From assembly GCF_002954245.1 (NCBI RefSeq), contig NZ_PPTG01000025.1, forward strand, positions 186,001 through 250,000: DNA of 64,000 nt, written 5' to 3'. Origin of the DNA: Cryobacterium aureum (lineage in GTDB: Bacteria > Actinomycetota > Actinomycetes > Actinomycetales > Microbacteriaceae). The notes under the pieces were generated by a model. The model was given only the letters and a program-made list of their open reading frames with translations. It was not told the origin of the DNA and made no database searches. This document shows positions 24,156 through 33,546 of this stretch, one piece after another; the first letter of the stretch is position 1, and each line of letters begins with the position of its first letter. The position numbers were made by a program, and so were the translations under genes.

Positions 24156-24848
24156 ATGAGCGACAGTGTGAAGCAGGGGGCCAGGGCCGAACATCGCTGG
24201 CCGGCCGTACTCGGGCTGTTGGTTGCGCTCGCGCTGTACGCCACGCTGCCGAGCACGTTCCTGCCGGGTCTGCGCTACACGGTCGTCGCCATCGGACTCG
24301 CCCTGCTGATCCCGCTCATCGCCCTGAACCCGTACCGGCTGCACCGGGAGACCAGCTGGTCGAGATATGTCGCCACCGGCCAGGCTTTTTTGCTGGTCGT
24401 GGCCAACGAGGTCGCGCTCGTGCAGCTCGTGATCCAGCTCACCTCGGGCAGCAAGGATGACGGACCGACCCTGCTGCTCGCGGCCCTGCAGGTCTGGGTG
24501 ACCAACGTCATCGCCTTCGCCCTGGTCTACTGGGAACTCGATCGCGGCGGCCCGGTTTCGCGCCGGCATGCAGACCGCAAAGACTTTCCGCCGGCCGATT
24601 TTCGTTTTCCGCAGGACGAGGACCACGACGCCATCGAGGAGGTCGCCGCCCGGTCGTCGCTGCGCATCGGCTGGGTCGCCTCGTTCTTCGACTACGTGTA
24701 TTTTTCGCTGTCCAATTCCATGGCGTTCAGCCCGACCGACTCGATGCCGCTCTCGCTGCGGGCCAAGGCACTTATGGCCCTCGAATCGTTCGGGGGTTTC
24801 GTGCTGCTCGCCCTGGTGATCGCCCGAGCGGTCTCCCTGCTCGGCTAG
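24156..24848 (+). CDS. Hypothetical integral membrane protein
   Basis: A 230-residue protein with about six hydrophobic segments (AVLGLLVALALYATLP, LRYTVVAIGLALLIPLIAL, ATGQAFLLVVANEVALVQL, LLLAALQVWVTNVIAFALVYW and two near the C-terminus). A conserved-looking C-terminal YFSLSNSMAFSPTDSMPLSL lies between the last two. Architecture recalls DUF1345-like proteins of unknown function, but I cannot confirm membership. No Shine-Dalgarno; probably a leaderless transcript. It is a lone gene flanked by the two palindromic element families. Confidence 0.75.
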   Translation: MSDSVKQGARAEHRWPAVLGLLVALALYATLPSTFLPGLRYTVVAIGLALLIPLIALNPYRLHRETSWSRYVATGQAFLLVVANEVALVQLVIQLTSGSKDDGPTLLLAALQVWVTNVIAFALVYWELDRGGPVSRRHADRKDFPPADFRFPQDEDHDAIEEVAARSSLRIGWVASFFDYVYFSLSNSMAFSPTDSMPLSLRAKALMALESFGGFVLLALVIARAVSLLG

Positions 24849-24867
24849 CCGCCCGCGAACCACCCCA

Positions 24868-24947
24868 CACTGGACGGGGCCCGGGCCCGAGCCGTGGGCC
24901 CAGTTTATATCCTGGGCCCGTGGACGGGGCCCGGGCCCCGTCCAGTG
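24868..24947. repeat. GGGCCCGGGCCC palindromic element, copy A
   Basis: Perfect 21-base outer arms at 24868-24888 and 24927-24947 (starting CACTGGACGGGGCCC). Inside is a second stem around TGGGCCCAGTTTATATCCTG. The element matches copy B at 36971-37036. It lies between the convergent membrane-protein and phospho-sugar mutase genes and could form a very stable cruciform or transcript hairpin. Confidence 0.85.
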
Positions 24948-24967
24948 ATGGCGCCACCCACCGCGCC

Positions 24968-27100
24968 CTAGGCGATCAGCGCGCGCATGCCCCGATCGAG
25001 CTCATCGAGGGCGGCCTGAGCAGCCGCTCGCCGCTCCACCAGCGTGCCGACCGTGCTGCGGGTGTCGATGTACACCTTGAGTTTCGGCTCGGTACCGCTC
25101 GGGCGCACCATCACGCGCGACCCGTCGGTCAAGCGGATGCGCAACACGTCACTCGGCGGAAAGTCACCCAGCCCCCACCGAAAGTCGTCGATCTCGTCGA
25201 CCCGAATGCGGCCGACGTGGGTCGGCGGCGATTCCCGCAGACGCGTCATGACGAGCGCGATCGTGGACAGCTCCGACACCCGCACGGAGATCTGACCCGA
25301 CGCGAAGTGTCCGAATTTCTCGCTGAACAGGTCGAGGTAGCCGGCGAGCGTGGTCCCCTCGGACTTGAGGTCACTCACCAGCGAGAGCAACGCGATCGCG
25401 GCCGAGATGCCATCCTTGTCGCGCACGGTGTCCGGGTTGACCAGATACCCGAGCGCCTCTTCGAAGCCGTAGACCAGCCCCGGCACACGGGACACCCACT
25501 TGAACCCGGTGAGGGTTTCTACGAAACGCAGGCCGTAGGCATCCGCTACCGCGTGCAGTGCCGGCGACGACACGATCGAGCAGGCCAGCGCGCCGGTATC
25601 GACAGTGGCAACAGAGTCCAGATCGGGGGACGCGAGCGCCGCCGCCCGCCAGCCGAGAATCGCACCGACCTCGTTGCCGCTCAACCTGCGGTATCCGCTC
25701 GCGCTGGACAGATCGGGGATGGCCACGGCGAGACGGTCGGCATCCGGATCGTTGGCGATGATCAGCTCGGCGCTCACCTCGCGCGCGGTCTCGTAAGAGA
25801 GGTCCAGCGCGCCGGGCTCCTCCGGGTTGGGAAATGCCACGGTCGGAAAGGCCGCGTCGGGGGCGATTTGCGCGTCGACCAGGGTCGGCAGGTCGAATCC
25901 GGCCTGCACGAGCACCCGGCGGGTGGTGTCCCAGCCGACCCCGTGCATGGCGGTGTACACGGCGTTCACCTGCGCGCGCGGCGTGTGCGCGATGCTGGCC
26001 GTCGCCGCGATGTAGGCGAGTACGACGTCTTCCTCGGCGGTCTCATACGCGCCACGCGGCAGGTGCGGCACGTGCTCGTCGGCGGCGACGCGCAGAATCT
26101 CATCCGAGATCGCCTTGTCGTCGGGCGAGACGATCTGCGCGCCGTTGTTGGCGCCGCCCAGATACACCTTGTAACCGTTGTCGTTCGGCGGGTTGTGCGA
26201 GGCGGTCACCATCACGCCGCAGCTTGCGTCGAGGTGCCGCACCGCGAAGGCGAGAACGGGTGTCGGCAGCAAACGCGGCAAGAGGATGGCGCGCACCCCC
26301 GCGCCCGCCATGATCGCCGCCGTGTCGGTCGCGAAAACGTGGGAATTCTTGCGTCCGTCGTAGCCGATGACCACCGAGGGCGTCACCCCGGGCGCTGCAT
26401 GCCGGCGCAGGTACGTGGCCAGGCCGGCCGCAGCCTGCGAGACGAGCACGCGGTTCATTCGGTTCGGTCCGGCGGAGATTTCGCCGCGCAACCCGGCCGT
26501 TCCGAAAGCGAGGCGGGTGTCGAACCGCGAGTGCAGGTTGGACAGGGCCACGGTGTCGCCATCGTCGACGGCATTGATGAGCGCGCGAAGCTGCGCCTGG
26601 GTTTCCGGGTCGGGATCCTGGTTCAGCCAGGCCCGAGCCGCCTGCAGCAGTGCTGCGGTGCGATCGCTCGGAGTCTCGGGGGTCTCGGGGGTCTCGGAGG
26701 TCTCGTGCGCGACCGGAGCGGTTGCGAGGTCGTCGAGATCGTCATTCGCGGCGCTATCGGGACTGACGGTCGAAATGGCGACGGTCGGTTCAGAGCCGGC
26801 ATCGTCGCTGCTCTGCACGATGGTCTGGATGGCGACTGTCGGCTCGGATCCAGCATCGTCGCCGTCCTGCACGATCGGCAGGGCGCGGGTCGGGGTGCGG
26901 ACCTCGTCGGTCGCATCCGCGTCGGTGACATGCGGCACGGCTGGCGGAGTGACGGGAGCGGTGACCGGCGGGGCCGTAGGGGTCACGCCGGCTGCGGCAT
27001 CCGCTGGCGGGCCGGAATGGCGACCGCCGCTGCGCGAAACCGTTGACTCGCCGTTTTCAAAATCGCCACGGGCCGCGTCGCCATGCTCGGTACCGGTCAC
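24968..27100 (-). CDS. Phospho-sugar mutase (phosphoglucomutase/phosphomannomutase family) with N-terminal extension
   Basis: A 710-residue alpha-D-phosphohexomutase. From about residue 145 it follows the family: FGTAGLRGE, active-site serine Ser301 in VTASHNPPNDNGY, metal loop NDPDADRLAVA, sugar loop GFEEALGYLVNPD and phosphate loop RPSGTEPKLKVY. The first 145 residues are an unusual low-complexity leader with an 18-residue tandem repeat (DDAGSEPTVAI at 81-91 and 99-109) and SETPETPETPS. The GTG overlaps the purine nucleoside phosphorylase stop (GTGA) and no start codon lies near the usual family start, so the leader is probably translated. Next to PNP it may convert ribose-1-phosphate or hexose-1-phosphate. 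Confidence 0.9.
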   Translation of the reverse strand: MTGTEHGDAARGDFENGESTVSRSGGRHSGPPADAAAGVTPTAPPVTAPVTPPAVPHVTDADATDEVRTPTRALPIVQDGDDAGSEPTVAIQTIVQSSDDAGSEPTVAISTVSPDSAANDDLDDLATAPVAHETSETPETPETPSDRTAALLQAARAWLNQDPDPETQAQLRALINAVDDGDTVALSNLHSRFDTRLAFGTAGLRGEISAGPNRMNRVLVSQAAAGLATYLRRHAAPGVTPSVVIGYDGRKNSHVFATDTAAIMAGAGVRAILLPRLLPTPVLAFAVRHLDASCGVMVTASHNPPNDNGYKVYLGGANNGAQIVSPDDKAISDEILRVAADEHVPHLPRGAYETAEEDVVLAYIAATASIAHTPRAQVNAVYTAMHGVGWDTTRRVLVQAGFDLPTLVDAQIAPDAAFPTVAFPNPEEPGALDLSYETAREVSAELIIANDPDADRLAVAIPDLSSASGYRRLSGNEVGAILGWRAAALASPDLDSVATVDTGALACSIVSSPALHAVADAYGLRFVETLTGFKWVSRVPGLVYGFEEALGYLVNPDTVRDKDGISAAIALLSLVSDLKSEGTTLAGYLDLFSEKFGHFASGQISVRVSELSTIALVMTRLRESPPTHVGRIRVDEIDDFRWGLGDFPPSDVLRIRLTDGSRVMVRPSGTEPKLKVYIDTRSTVGTLVERRAAAQAALDELDRGMRALIA

Positions 27101-27930
27101 AGCGCGGCCACGATCCGGGCGAGGAGCGCGCTGATCACCGGTTCGGCCAGGGCACCGGCCTCGATCACTTCGCCGTGACTGAGAGGCGTCGTCTGAATGC
27201 CGGCGGCGAGGTTGGTGATGAGCGAGAGCCCGAGCACCTCCATGCCGGCCTGCCGGGCCGCGATGGCCTCGAGCGCGGTCGACATGCCCACGATGTGGCC
27301 GCCGATCGCCTTGGCCATCTGCACCTCGGCGGGCGTCTCGTACTGCGGGCCGCGGAACTGGCAGTACACGCCCTCGTCGATGGAAGGGTCGATGCCGCGC
27401 GCGACATCGCGCAGTCGCTTCGAGTACAGGTCGGTCAGATCGACGAAGTTCGCGCCCTCGATCGGGGATTCAGAAGTCAGGTTGATGTGGTCGCTGATCA
27501 GGACTGCGGTTCCGGGCTTCCACGATTCACGGATACCGCCGGCCCCGTTGGTCAAAATCATCGTTTTCGCTCCGGTCGCCGCCGCCGTGCGCACACTGTG
27601 CACGACCCGGCGCACGCCGTGGCCCTCGTAGTAGTGCGTGCGAGCGCCGATCACGAGCGCGCGCTTGCCGCCGGGCAGCAGAATCGAGCGCAGCGTGCCG
27701 GCGTGGCCGACCAGGGCTGGAGCGCTGAACCCGGTGATGTCTGCGGCGGTCACGGTGTGCGTGGTTTCGCCGATCAGGTCGGCGGCCTTGGCCCAGCCGC
27801 TGCCGAGGGTGAGCGCGATGTCGTGCCGGGGCACTCCCGTGATGCCCGCGATCTCCGCGGCGGCCGAGCGTGCTGCCTCAAACGGATCTGTTTCGGGCAG
27901 GTCTAACGGGTTGATCTCGTTCGTGAACAT
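27097..27930 (-). CDS. punA: Purine nucleoside phosphorylase
   Basis: A 277-residue trimeric-type PNP that converts purine nucleosides and phosphate to base and (deoxy)ribose-1-phosphate. Motifs: TLGSGWAKAADL, ARTHYYEGHG, TNGAGGIRESW, FRGPQYETPAEVQMAKAIGG (residues 193-212) and GLSLITNLAAGI. The ATG at 27930 is exactly six bases after TAGAGT and has no Shine-Dalgarno, pointing to a leaderless transcript. It is coupled to the phospho-sugar mutase, a natural partner for using ribose-1-phosphate. Confidence 0.95.
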   Translation of the reverse strand: MFTNEINPLDLPETDPFEAARSAAAEIAGITGVPRHDIALTLGSGWAKAADLIGETTHTVTAADITGFSAPALVGHAGTLRSILLPGGKRALVIGARTHYYEGHGVRRVVHSVRTAAATGAKTMILTNGAGGIRESWKPGTAVLISDHINLTSESPIEGANFVDLTDLYSKRLRDVARGIDPSIDEGVYCQFRGPQYETPAEVQMAKAIGGHIVGMSTALEAIAARQAGMEVLGLSLITNLAAGIQTTPLSHGEVIEAGALAEPVISALLARIVAAL

Positions 27931-27936
27931 TTCACT

Positions 27937-27942
27937 ACTCTA
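27937..27942 (-). promoter_or_regulatory. Putative -10 element (TAGAGT) of punA
   Basis: TANNNT hexamer on the minus strand, six bases from the start codon, placing +1 on the ATG. Confidence 0.45.
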
Positions 27943-28112
27943 GAACCCCAGCCTTGGGCACGGAGATTCTGCGCGAATTCTGCTCATCGGCGCGCCGAAC
28001 GGTCGCTGAGACGGCCATTCGGCGTCTTTTCGCCCTCTTCGAGGGACAAGCCGCGCCCTGCAGCCCCTGAAGCGGTTTTGCGCGGGCTCGGCGCTTTGAG
28101 AGAATGGAGTAC

Positions 28113-29549
28113 ATGGCCTATGAGTTTGAACGCAAGCAGCGCATTGCAGTACTAGGCGGTGGGCCCGGCGGATACGAAGCGGCCATCGCCGGAGCACAAC
28201 AGGGTGCCGATGTCACCCTCATTGAAAGCGTCGGTGTCGGCGGTTCCGCCGTGATAACGGATGTTGTTCCCTCCAAGTCCCTCATCGCCACTGCGGAGGC
28301 GTCGAACTCGATCGGCGAGGCGACTGACCTCGGTGTGCAGTTCTTCGTGCGCGGCGAAACCGGCAAGCCCCTGCGCCCCGAGGTGGCCATCAACCTGGCC
28401 GCCGTGAACAAGCGACTGCTCGGCCTCGCCCGCCAGCAGTCCGAAGACATGAAGGCCACCCTCATTCGCGCCGGTGTGCGCTACGTGCAGGGCCACGGCC
28501 GTCTCGATGGCACCACCGGCATCATCGTCGCCACGTCCGGCGACTCAACCGCCACCGACTTCGACCGCATCGATGCCGACACCCTCGTCGTCTCCGTGGG
28601 CGCCAGCCCGCGCGTGCTGTCATCAGCGTTGCCAGATGGTGAGCGCATCCTCACCTGGACCCAGCTTTACAACCTCAAGGCCATTCCCGAACACCTGATC
28701 GTGGTCGGCTCTGGCGTCACCGGCGCCGAGTTCGCCTCGGCCTACCGCGCCCTCGGCGCGAAGGTCACTCTGATCTCCAGCCGCGACCAGGTGCTGCCTG
28801 GTGAAGACGCCGACGCCGCCAACGTCATCGAGAACGTCTTCAAGCGCAACGGCATGACCGTGCTCTCCAAGTCGAGGGCCTCCTCGGTCGAGCGCACCAA
28901 GACCGGTGTCGTCGCGGTGCTCGAAGACGGACGCACGGTCGAGGGCAGCCACTGCCTCATCGCCGTCGGCTCCATTCCCAACACCGCCAACATCGGCCTC
29001 GAGCAGGCCGGCGTGCAGGTCACCGAATCCGGACATATCCAGGTCAACCGGGTCGCCCGCACCTCGATTCCGAACATCTACGCGGCCGGCGACTGCACGA
29101 CCGAGATTCCGCTGGCATCCGTGGCTTCCATGATGGGCCGCACCGCCGTCTTCCACGCCATGGGGGACACCGTCAACCCGATCGAGATTCGCAACGTCGC
29201 CGCGAACATCTTCACCCAGCCCGAGATCGCGACCGTCGGCTACACCCAGAAGCAGATCGAAGACGGACTCGCCCAGGGCGACATCTACAAGCTGCCGCTG
29301 TCGCAGAACCCTCGGGCCAAAATGATGGGAATCAAGGACGGCTTCGTCAAACTCTTCGCCCGCACCGGCAGCGGCACGGTCATCGGCGGCGTCATTGTGG
29401 CCCCGAAGGCCAGCGAACTCATCTTCCCGCTGGCCCTCGCCGTCGAGCACCGGCTCACGGTCGACGAGGTAGCTCGCACCTTCCCCGTCTACCCTTCTCT
29501 CACCGGCTCCATAACGGATGCCGCGCGAGCGATGCACGTAGTCCTCTAG
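28113..29549 (+). CDS. lpdA: LpdA-type NAD(P)H-quinone dehydrogenase (flavoprotein)
   Basis: A 478-residue FAD protein of the dihydrolipoamide dehydrogenase superfamily. FAD motif VLGGGPGGYEAAIAG near the start, NAD motif VVGSGVTGAEFASAY near residue 196 and the C-terminal dimer domain from about 365. The redox-active CxxxxC is missing: the matching stretch reads GVGGSAVITDVVPSKSLIA with no cysteine. This matches mycobacterial LpdA (Rv3303c), which reduces quinones and not lipoamide. The ATG at 28113 is preferred (ATGGAG upstream) over one three codons earlier. Divergent from punA. Confidence 0.9.
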   Translation: MAYEFERKQRIAVLGGGPGGYEAAIAGAQQGADVTLIESVGVGGSAVITDVVPSKSLIATAEASNSIGEATDLGVQFFVRGETGKPLRPEVAINLAAVNKRLLGLARQQSEDMKATLIRAGVRYVQGHGRLDGTTGIIVATSGDSTATDFDRIDADTLVVSVGASPRVLSSALPDGERILTWTQLYNLKAIPEHLIVVGSGVTGAEFASAYRALGAKVTLISSRDQVLPGEDADAANVIENVFKRNGMTVLSKSRASSVERTKTGVVAVLEDGRTVEGSHCLIAVGSIPNTANIGLEQAGVQVTESGHIQVNRVARTSIPNIYAAGDCTTEIPLASVASMMGRTAVFHAMGDTVNPIEIRNVAANIFTQPEIATVGYTQKQIEDGLAQGDIYKLPLSQNPRAKMMGIKDGFVKLFARTGSGTVIGGVIVAPKASELIFPLALAVEHRLTVDEVARTFPVYPSLTGSITDAARAMHVVL

Positions 29550-29559
29550 CCCTAAACGC

Positions 29560-29590
29560 CCCCGCGCCTGCTCGAAAACGCGGCGCGGGG
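29560..29590. terminator. Bidirectional terminator-like hairpin
   Basis: Arms CCCCGCGCC (29560-29568) and GGCGCGGGG (29582-29590) with a 13-base loop, in the 49-base gap between convergent lpdA and the carboxylase gene. There is no T-run on either side. Confidence 0.55.
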
Positions 29591-29598
29591 ACTGGCCG

Positions 29599-31377
29599 CT
29601 AGGCGGCGTCGGAGACCGTCAGCAGGACGCTGCCGGAGGAGACCGTCTCGCCGACGACCGCTGCGACGTTACCGACGGTACCGTCACGATGCGCCACGAG
29701 CGGCTGCTCCATTTTCATGGCCTCGAGCACGAGCAGCAGATCGCCCTTGACGACCGTGTCACCCTCGGCGACGAGGAGCTTCACGATGGTCGCCTGCATC
29801 GGTGCCTTGATGGCGTCCCCGGTGGCGGTGTCGACGGAGTGCAGGCCGCCGCGACGCTTGGGCGCTGGTCCCACCGAGCGGGCGCTCGCGCCTCCGGGCA
29901 GCAGACGGGTGGGCAGGGTGACCTCGATGCGGCGTCCCTCCACCTCCACGACGATGCTGTGTCGCTTCTGCTCGCCGGGGGCGTCTTCCATGCTGCCGCT
30001 CCACGGTTCGATGTCGTTCTCGAACTCCGTCTCGATCCAACGAGTAAAGACGGTGAAGGGTTTGCCGTCGGTCGGCGCGAAAGCCGGATCCCGCACGACC
30101 TTACGGTGAAAGGGCAGCACGGTCGGCAGGCCGGCCACCTCAAACTCGTCGAGAGCGCGACGAGAACGCTCAAGCGCTTCCTCGCGGGTCGCGCCGGTGA
30201 CGACGAGCTTAGCGATGAGCGAGTCGAACGACCCGCTGATCACATCGCCAGACTGCACGCCGGTGTCGACACGCACACCGGGGCCGCCAGCGGGCTTGAA
30301 CACGTGAACCGGGCCGGGCGCGGGCAGAAAGCCGCGGCCGGCATCCTCTCCGTTGATGCGAAATTCAAAGGAGTGAGCGGATGCGACGGGGTCACCATAG
30401 GTCAGCTCGCCACCCTCGGCGAGGCGGAACTGTTCACGCACCAGGTCGATGCCGGTGACCTCTTCGGAGACGGTGTGTTCCACCTGCAGTCGCGTGTTGA
30501 CCTCGAGGAACGACACCGTTCCATCTTGGCCGATGAGAAACTCGCAGGTGCCGGCACCGAGGTAGCCGACCTCTTTCAAAATTGCCTTGGACGCCCGATA
30601 CATCTCGGTCGTCTGCGCCTCGGTGAGAAAGGGTGCAGGGGCCTCTTCGACAAGCTTCTGGTGCCGGCGCTGCAGTGAGCAGTCGCGGGTCGAGACGACG
30701 ACGACATTGCCGTGCATGTCGGCGAGGCACTGGGTCTCAACGTGGCGGGGGGAGTCGAGGTACTTCTCCACGAAGCATTCGCCGCGGCCGAAGGCTGTAA
30801 TGGCCTCCCGGGTGGCTGAATCGAACATCTCGGCGACCTCGTCGCGCGTGCGGGCCACTTTGAGGCCTCGTCCGCCGCCACCGAAAGCGGCCTTGATCGC
30901 GACGGGCAGGCCGTGCACGTCCACGAAGGCGAGCACCTCGGCGGCGTCGCTGCAGGGGTTCAGGGTGCCCGGCGCCATCGGTGCGTTTACCTTTTCGGCG
31001 ATTTTGCGGGCCGAGACCTTGTCGCCCAGCTGCTCGATGGCCTCGGGTGACGGCCCGATCCAGATGAGACCGGCGCCGATCACGGCGCGGGCGAAGTCGG
31101 CGTTCTCGGCCAGAAAGCCATAGCCGGGGTGAACGGCGTCAGCGCCGCTCCGGCGGGCGATCGACAGAATCTTGTCGATGACGAGGTACGTTTCGGCGCC
31201 GGTGGTGCCGTCGAGACCGTACGCCTCGTCGGCCAGACGGGCGTGCAGAGCGTCGCGATCCTGGTCGGCGTAGACGGCGACAGAGAGAATTCCACTGTCT
31301 TTCGCGGCACGGATGACCCGAACGGCGATCTCGCCTCGGTTGGCGATGAGGACCTTCGTTATGAGTGACACAATCAC
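29599..31377 (-). CDS. accA3: Acyl-CoA carboxylase alpha subunit (biotin carboxylase + BCCP)
   Basis: A 592-residue protein combining an ATP-grasp biotin carboxylase (about residues 1-450: [55 protein letters not shown]) with a C-terminal biotin carrier domain ([13 protein letters not shown], Lys carries biotin). With AccD and epsilon subunits it makes malonyl- or methylmalonyl-CoA; partners lie at 37.1-38.9 kb and BirA at 39.1 kb. Two GTG codons (31377 and 31371) could start it; neither has a strong Shine-Dalgarno. The gene name follows mycobacterial usage and is tentative. Confidence 0.93.
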   Translation of the reverse strand: MIVSLITKVLIANRGEIAVRVIRAAKDSGILSVAVYADQDRDALHARLADEAYGLDGTTGAETYLVIDKILSIARRSGADAVHPGYGFLAENADFARAVIGAGLIWIGPSPEAIEQLGDKVSARKIAEKVNAPMAPGTLNPCSDAAEVLAFVDVHGLPVAIKAAFGGGGRGLKVARTRDEVAEMFDSATREAITAFGRGECFVEKYLDSPRHVETQCLADMHGNVVVVSTRDCSLQRRHQKLVEEAPAPFLTEAQTTEMYRASKAILKEVGYLGAGTCEFLIGQDGTVSFLEVNTRLQVEHTVSEEVTGIDLVREQFRLAEGGELTYGDPVASAHSFEFRINGEDAGRGFLPAPGPVHVFKPAGGPGVRVDTGVQSGDVISGSFDSLIAKLVVTGATREEALERSRRALDEFEVAGLPTVLPFHRKVVRDPAFAPTDGKPFTVFTRWIETEFENDIEPWSGSMEDAPGEQKRHSIVVEVEGRRIEVTLPTRLLPGGASARSVGPAPKRRGGLHSVDTATGDAIKAPMQATIVKLLVAEGDTVVKGDLLLVLEAMKMEQPLVAHRDGTVGNVAAVVGETVSSGSVLLTVSDAA

Positions 31378-31456
31378 TTAGCCTATTGCCCGCCGCCACA
31401 TCCCTTTTGGTTCTGTCCCACAAAAAGACCCGGCAGATTCTTGCGGATGCCTACAA

Positions 31457-32107
31457 TTACAGCGCTCCGGGGCGATTCCACAGGGTCGGCCACTCGTGTC
31501 CGAGGGCGCGCACCAGCCGCCGCAGCGTGGGCAGCGACAGCCCCACCACGGTCGACGGATCCCCGACGATGCTCGTAATAAAGGGAGCACCGAGGCTGTC
31601 AATAGTGAACGCCCCCGCCACGAACAAAGGTTCCCCGGTGGCGATATAGGCGTCGAGCTCGGCATCGTCGAGGTCGTCGGCAAAGGTCACCTCGGCGACC
31701 GCGACCGCGCCAATCGCCCGGCCAGGCGCGCCGTCTTCGACCTCGATCAGCCAGTGTCCCGAATACAGTGTTCCGGTGCGCCCGCGCTGGCGTTGCCAAC
31801 GTTCGCGGGCGGCATCCGCTGTGTGAGGCTTGCCGTAGATCACACCGTCCAGCACGAACACCGAGTCGCAGCCGAGCAATAGCCCGGTCAATGGCTCAGT
31901 CAGCCGAGCGGATGTTGCCGCCTCCGCTTTCGCCCGCGCCAGCAGCTCCACGAGTACCCGCGGTTCGAGTGCCGAGCCCGCCGCGGCTTCGGTCTCGGCG
32001 ACGAGTCGAGCTTCGTCGACCTTGGGGTTGATCAGCACCGGTTCGATGCCGGCCGCGCGTAGCAGGGCGAGGCGGGCCGGAGACGTGGAAGCCAGGTACA
32101 GACGCAT
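31457..32107 (-). CDS. maf: Maf family nucleoside triphosphate pyrophosphatase
   Basis: A 216-residue Maf protein that hydrolyses non-canonical nucleoside triphosphates (dTTP/UTP/m7GTP class). It starts with the typical LYLASTSPARLALLRAAG (residues 3-20), has LLGCDSVFVLDGVIYGKP and ITSIVGDPSTVVGLSLP. The ATG has AAAGGAC upstream. It lies 79 bases upstream of the carboxylase alpha gene in the same direction and may share its transcript, as is common in actinobacteria. Confidence 0.93.
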   Translation of the reverse strand: MRLYLASTSPARLALLRAAGIEPVLINPKVDEARLVAETEAAAGSALEPRVLVELLARAKAEAATSARLTEPLTGLLLGCDSVFVLDGVIYGKPHTADAARERWQRQRGRTGTLYSGHWLIEVEDGAPGRAIGAVAVAEVTFADDLDDAELDAYIATGEPLFVAGAFTIDSLGAPFITSIVGDPSTVVGLSLPTLRRLVRALGHEWPTLWNRPGAL

Positions 32108-32191
32108 GGTGTCCTTTCAAACGGGAGGGGCAGCATCCATTCAAGCAGGCGGCAACCGACGGCCCGGCAAGGGGTGTGGGATCATCGTTAG

Positions 32192-33508
32192 ATGAGCAAC
32201 ACGAGTCATCAGCCCCAGGCCTCCCAGCCGACACCGTCTGCGAGTGTCGGCGACGAGCTTGAACTGAACATCACCAACGTCGCCCACGGCGGAATCTTCA
32301 TCGCCCGCCACGAGGGCCGCGTGATCTTCGTCAGCGACACCCTGCCAGGCGAACGGGTGCGCGCCCGCCTCACCGAGGCCAACCACAAGAGCTTCTGGCG
32401 GGCCGAAACCGTCGCCGTCGTCAACGCCGCCTCCGAACGGCAGCCGCACATCTGGAGCGCGGCATCCATCGATCGCGCCCCCGAAGACCGGGCCGGCGGC
32501 GCCGAGTTCGGCCATATCGAACTCGGCTTCCAACGGGAACTCAAGCGTCAGGTACTCGCCGACGCCCTGCAGCGCATGGCCGGACTCGAAACCGGCGTCG
32601 TGGTTGAGCCGGTCGCGGTCAGCGCAAAAGCCAGCCCCGGCGACGCGATGGACGGCACCGGATGGCGCACCCGAGTGAGCCTGCACGTGGCCGTCGACGG
32701 CACCATCGGCCCCTACGCCGCCCGCAGCCACCGGGTCATCCCGGTCGACGACCTGCCGCTCGCCGAGCACGAGCTCGAACTGCGCGCCCCCCTCGACACC
32801 CTGTTTCACAACGCAGCTCAGGTGGACCTGGTCGCGCCGAGCAAGGGCGACGTGCAGGTGCTGGTCTCGGCCAAAGACGCCAACGGTAAGCCCAAACGCG
32901 TTCCGCACGGCCTGATTCACGAGGTAGTCGCCGACCGTGAGTTCGAGCTGGACCGTTCCGGCTTCTGGCAGGTTCACTCCATGGCCGCCGACACGCTGTA
33001 CCACGCGGTGCAGAGCATCATCGATCCGAACACGTTCGACCCGCGAGCCTCCAACCTCGACCTCTACGGCGGGGTCGGACTGCTCGCCGCAGCGCTCGGC
33101 GACAAATTCGGCAAGGCCACCCGCATCACCTCGGTCGAGAGTGACCCCGAAGCGGTCGCGTTCGCCGCCCGCAACCTCAAGGAATGGGCCGGTGCCACGG
33201 CCGTCGCCGACCGCGTCGACCGCTTCCTGCAGCGCCTCTTGCGCGAAGCGGATGCCGCCGAACGGGCCCGTCTCGCCGCCGCCACCGTGGTTCTCGACCC
33301 GCCGCGCTCCGGGGCGGGCAAGGCCGTCGTCGACCAGCTCGTCGCTCTTGCACCGCAACAAATCGTCTATGTGGCCTGCGACCCGGTGGCGCTCGCCCGC
33401 GACGTGGCGCTGTTTGCGAAGCAGGGCTATCAGCTGAGGACCCTGCGCGCCTTCGACCTTTTTCCCAATACCCACCACGTCGAAGCCGTCGCACTGCTCT
33501 GCAAATAG
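32192..33508 (+). CDS. TRAM-domain class I SAM-dependent RNA uracil methyltransferase
   Basis: A 438-residue TrmA/RlmCD-like enzyme making 5-methyluridine in tRNA or rRNA. An N-terminal TRAM domain (about 25-90: LELNITNVAHGGIFIARH, RVRARLTEANHKSF) precedes the methyltransferase domain with NLDLYGGVGLLAAAL (SAM), VVLDPPRSGAGKA and the catalytic cysteine in VYVACDPVALARD. The iron-sulfur cysteine cluster of RlmD types is not evident. Which uridine it modifies cannot be read. Divergent from maf. Confidence 0.9.
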   Translation: MSNTSHQPQASQPTPSASVGDELELNITNVAHGGIFIARHEGRVIFVSDTLPGERVRARLTEANHKSFWRAETVAVVNAASERQPHIWSAASIDRAPEDRAGGAEFGHIELGFQRELKRQVLADALQRMAGLETGVVVEPVAVSAKASPGDAMDGTGWRTRVSLHVAVDGTIGPYAARSHRVIPVDDLPLAEHELELRAPLDTLFHNAAQVDLVAPSKGDVQVLVSAKDANGKPKRVPHGLIHEVVADREFELDRSGFWQVHSMAADTLYHAVQSIIDPNTFDPRASNLDLYGGVGLLAAALGDKFGKATRITSVESDPEAVAFAARNLKEWAGATAVADRVDRFLQRLLREADAAERARLAAATVVLDPPRSGAGKAVVDQLVALAPQQIVYVACDPVALARDVALFAKQGYQLRTLRAFDLFPNTHHVEAVALLCK

Positions 33509-33546
33509 CTATCGTTGAGACTAGACAACCCGAAGGCAGCCCTACC

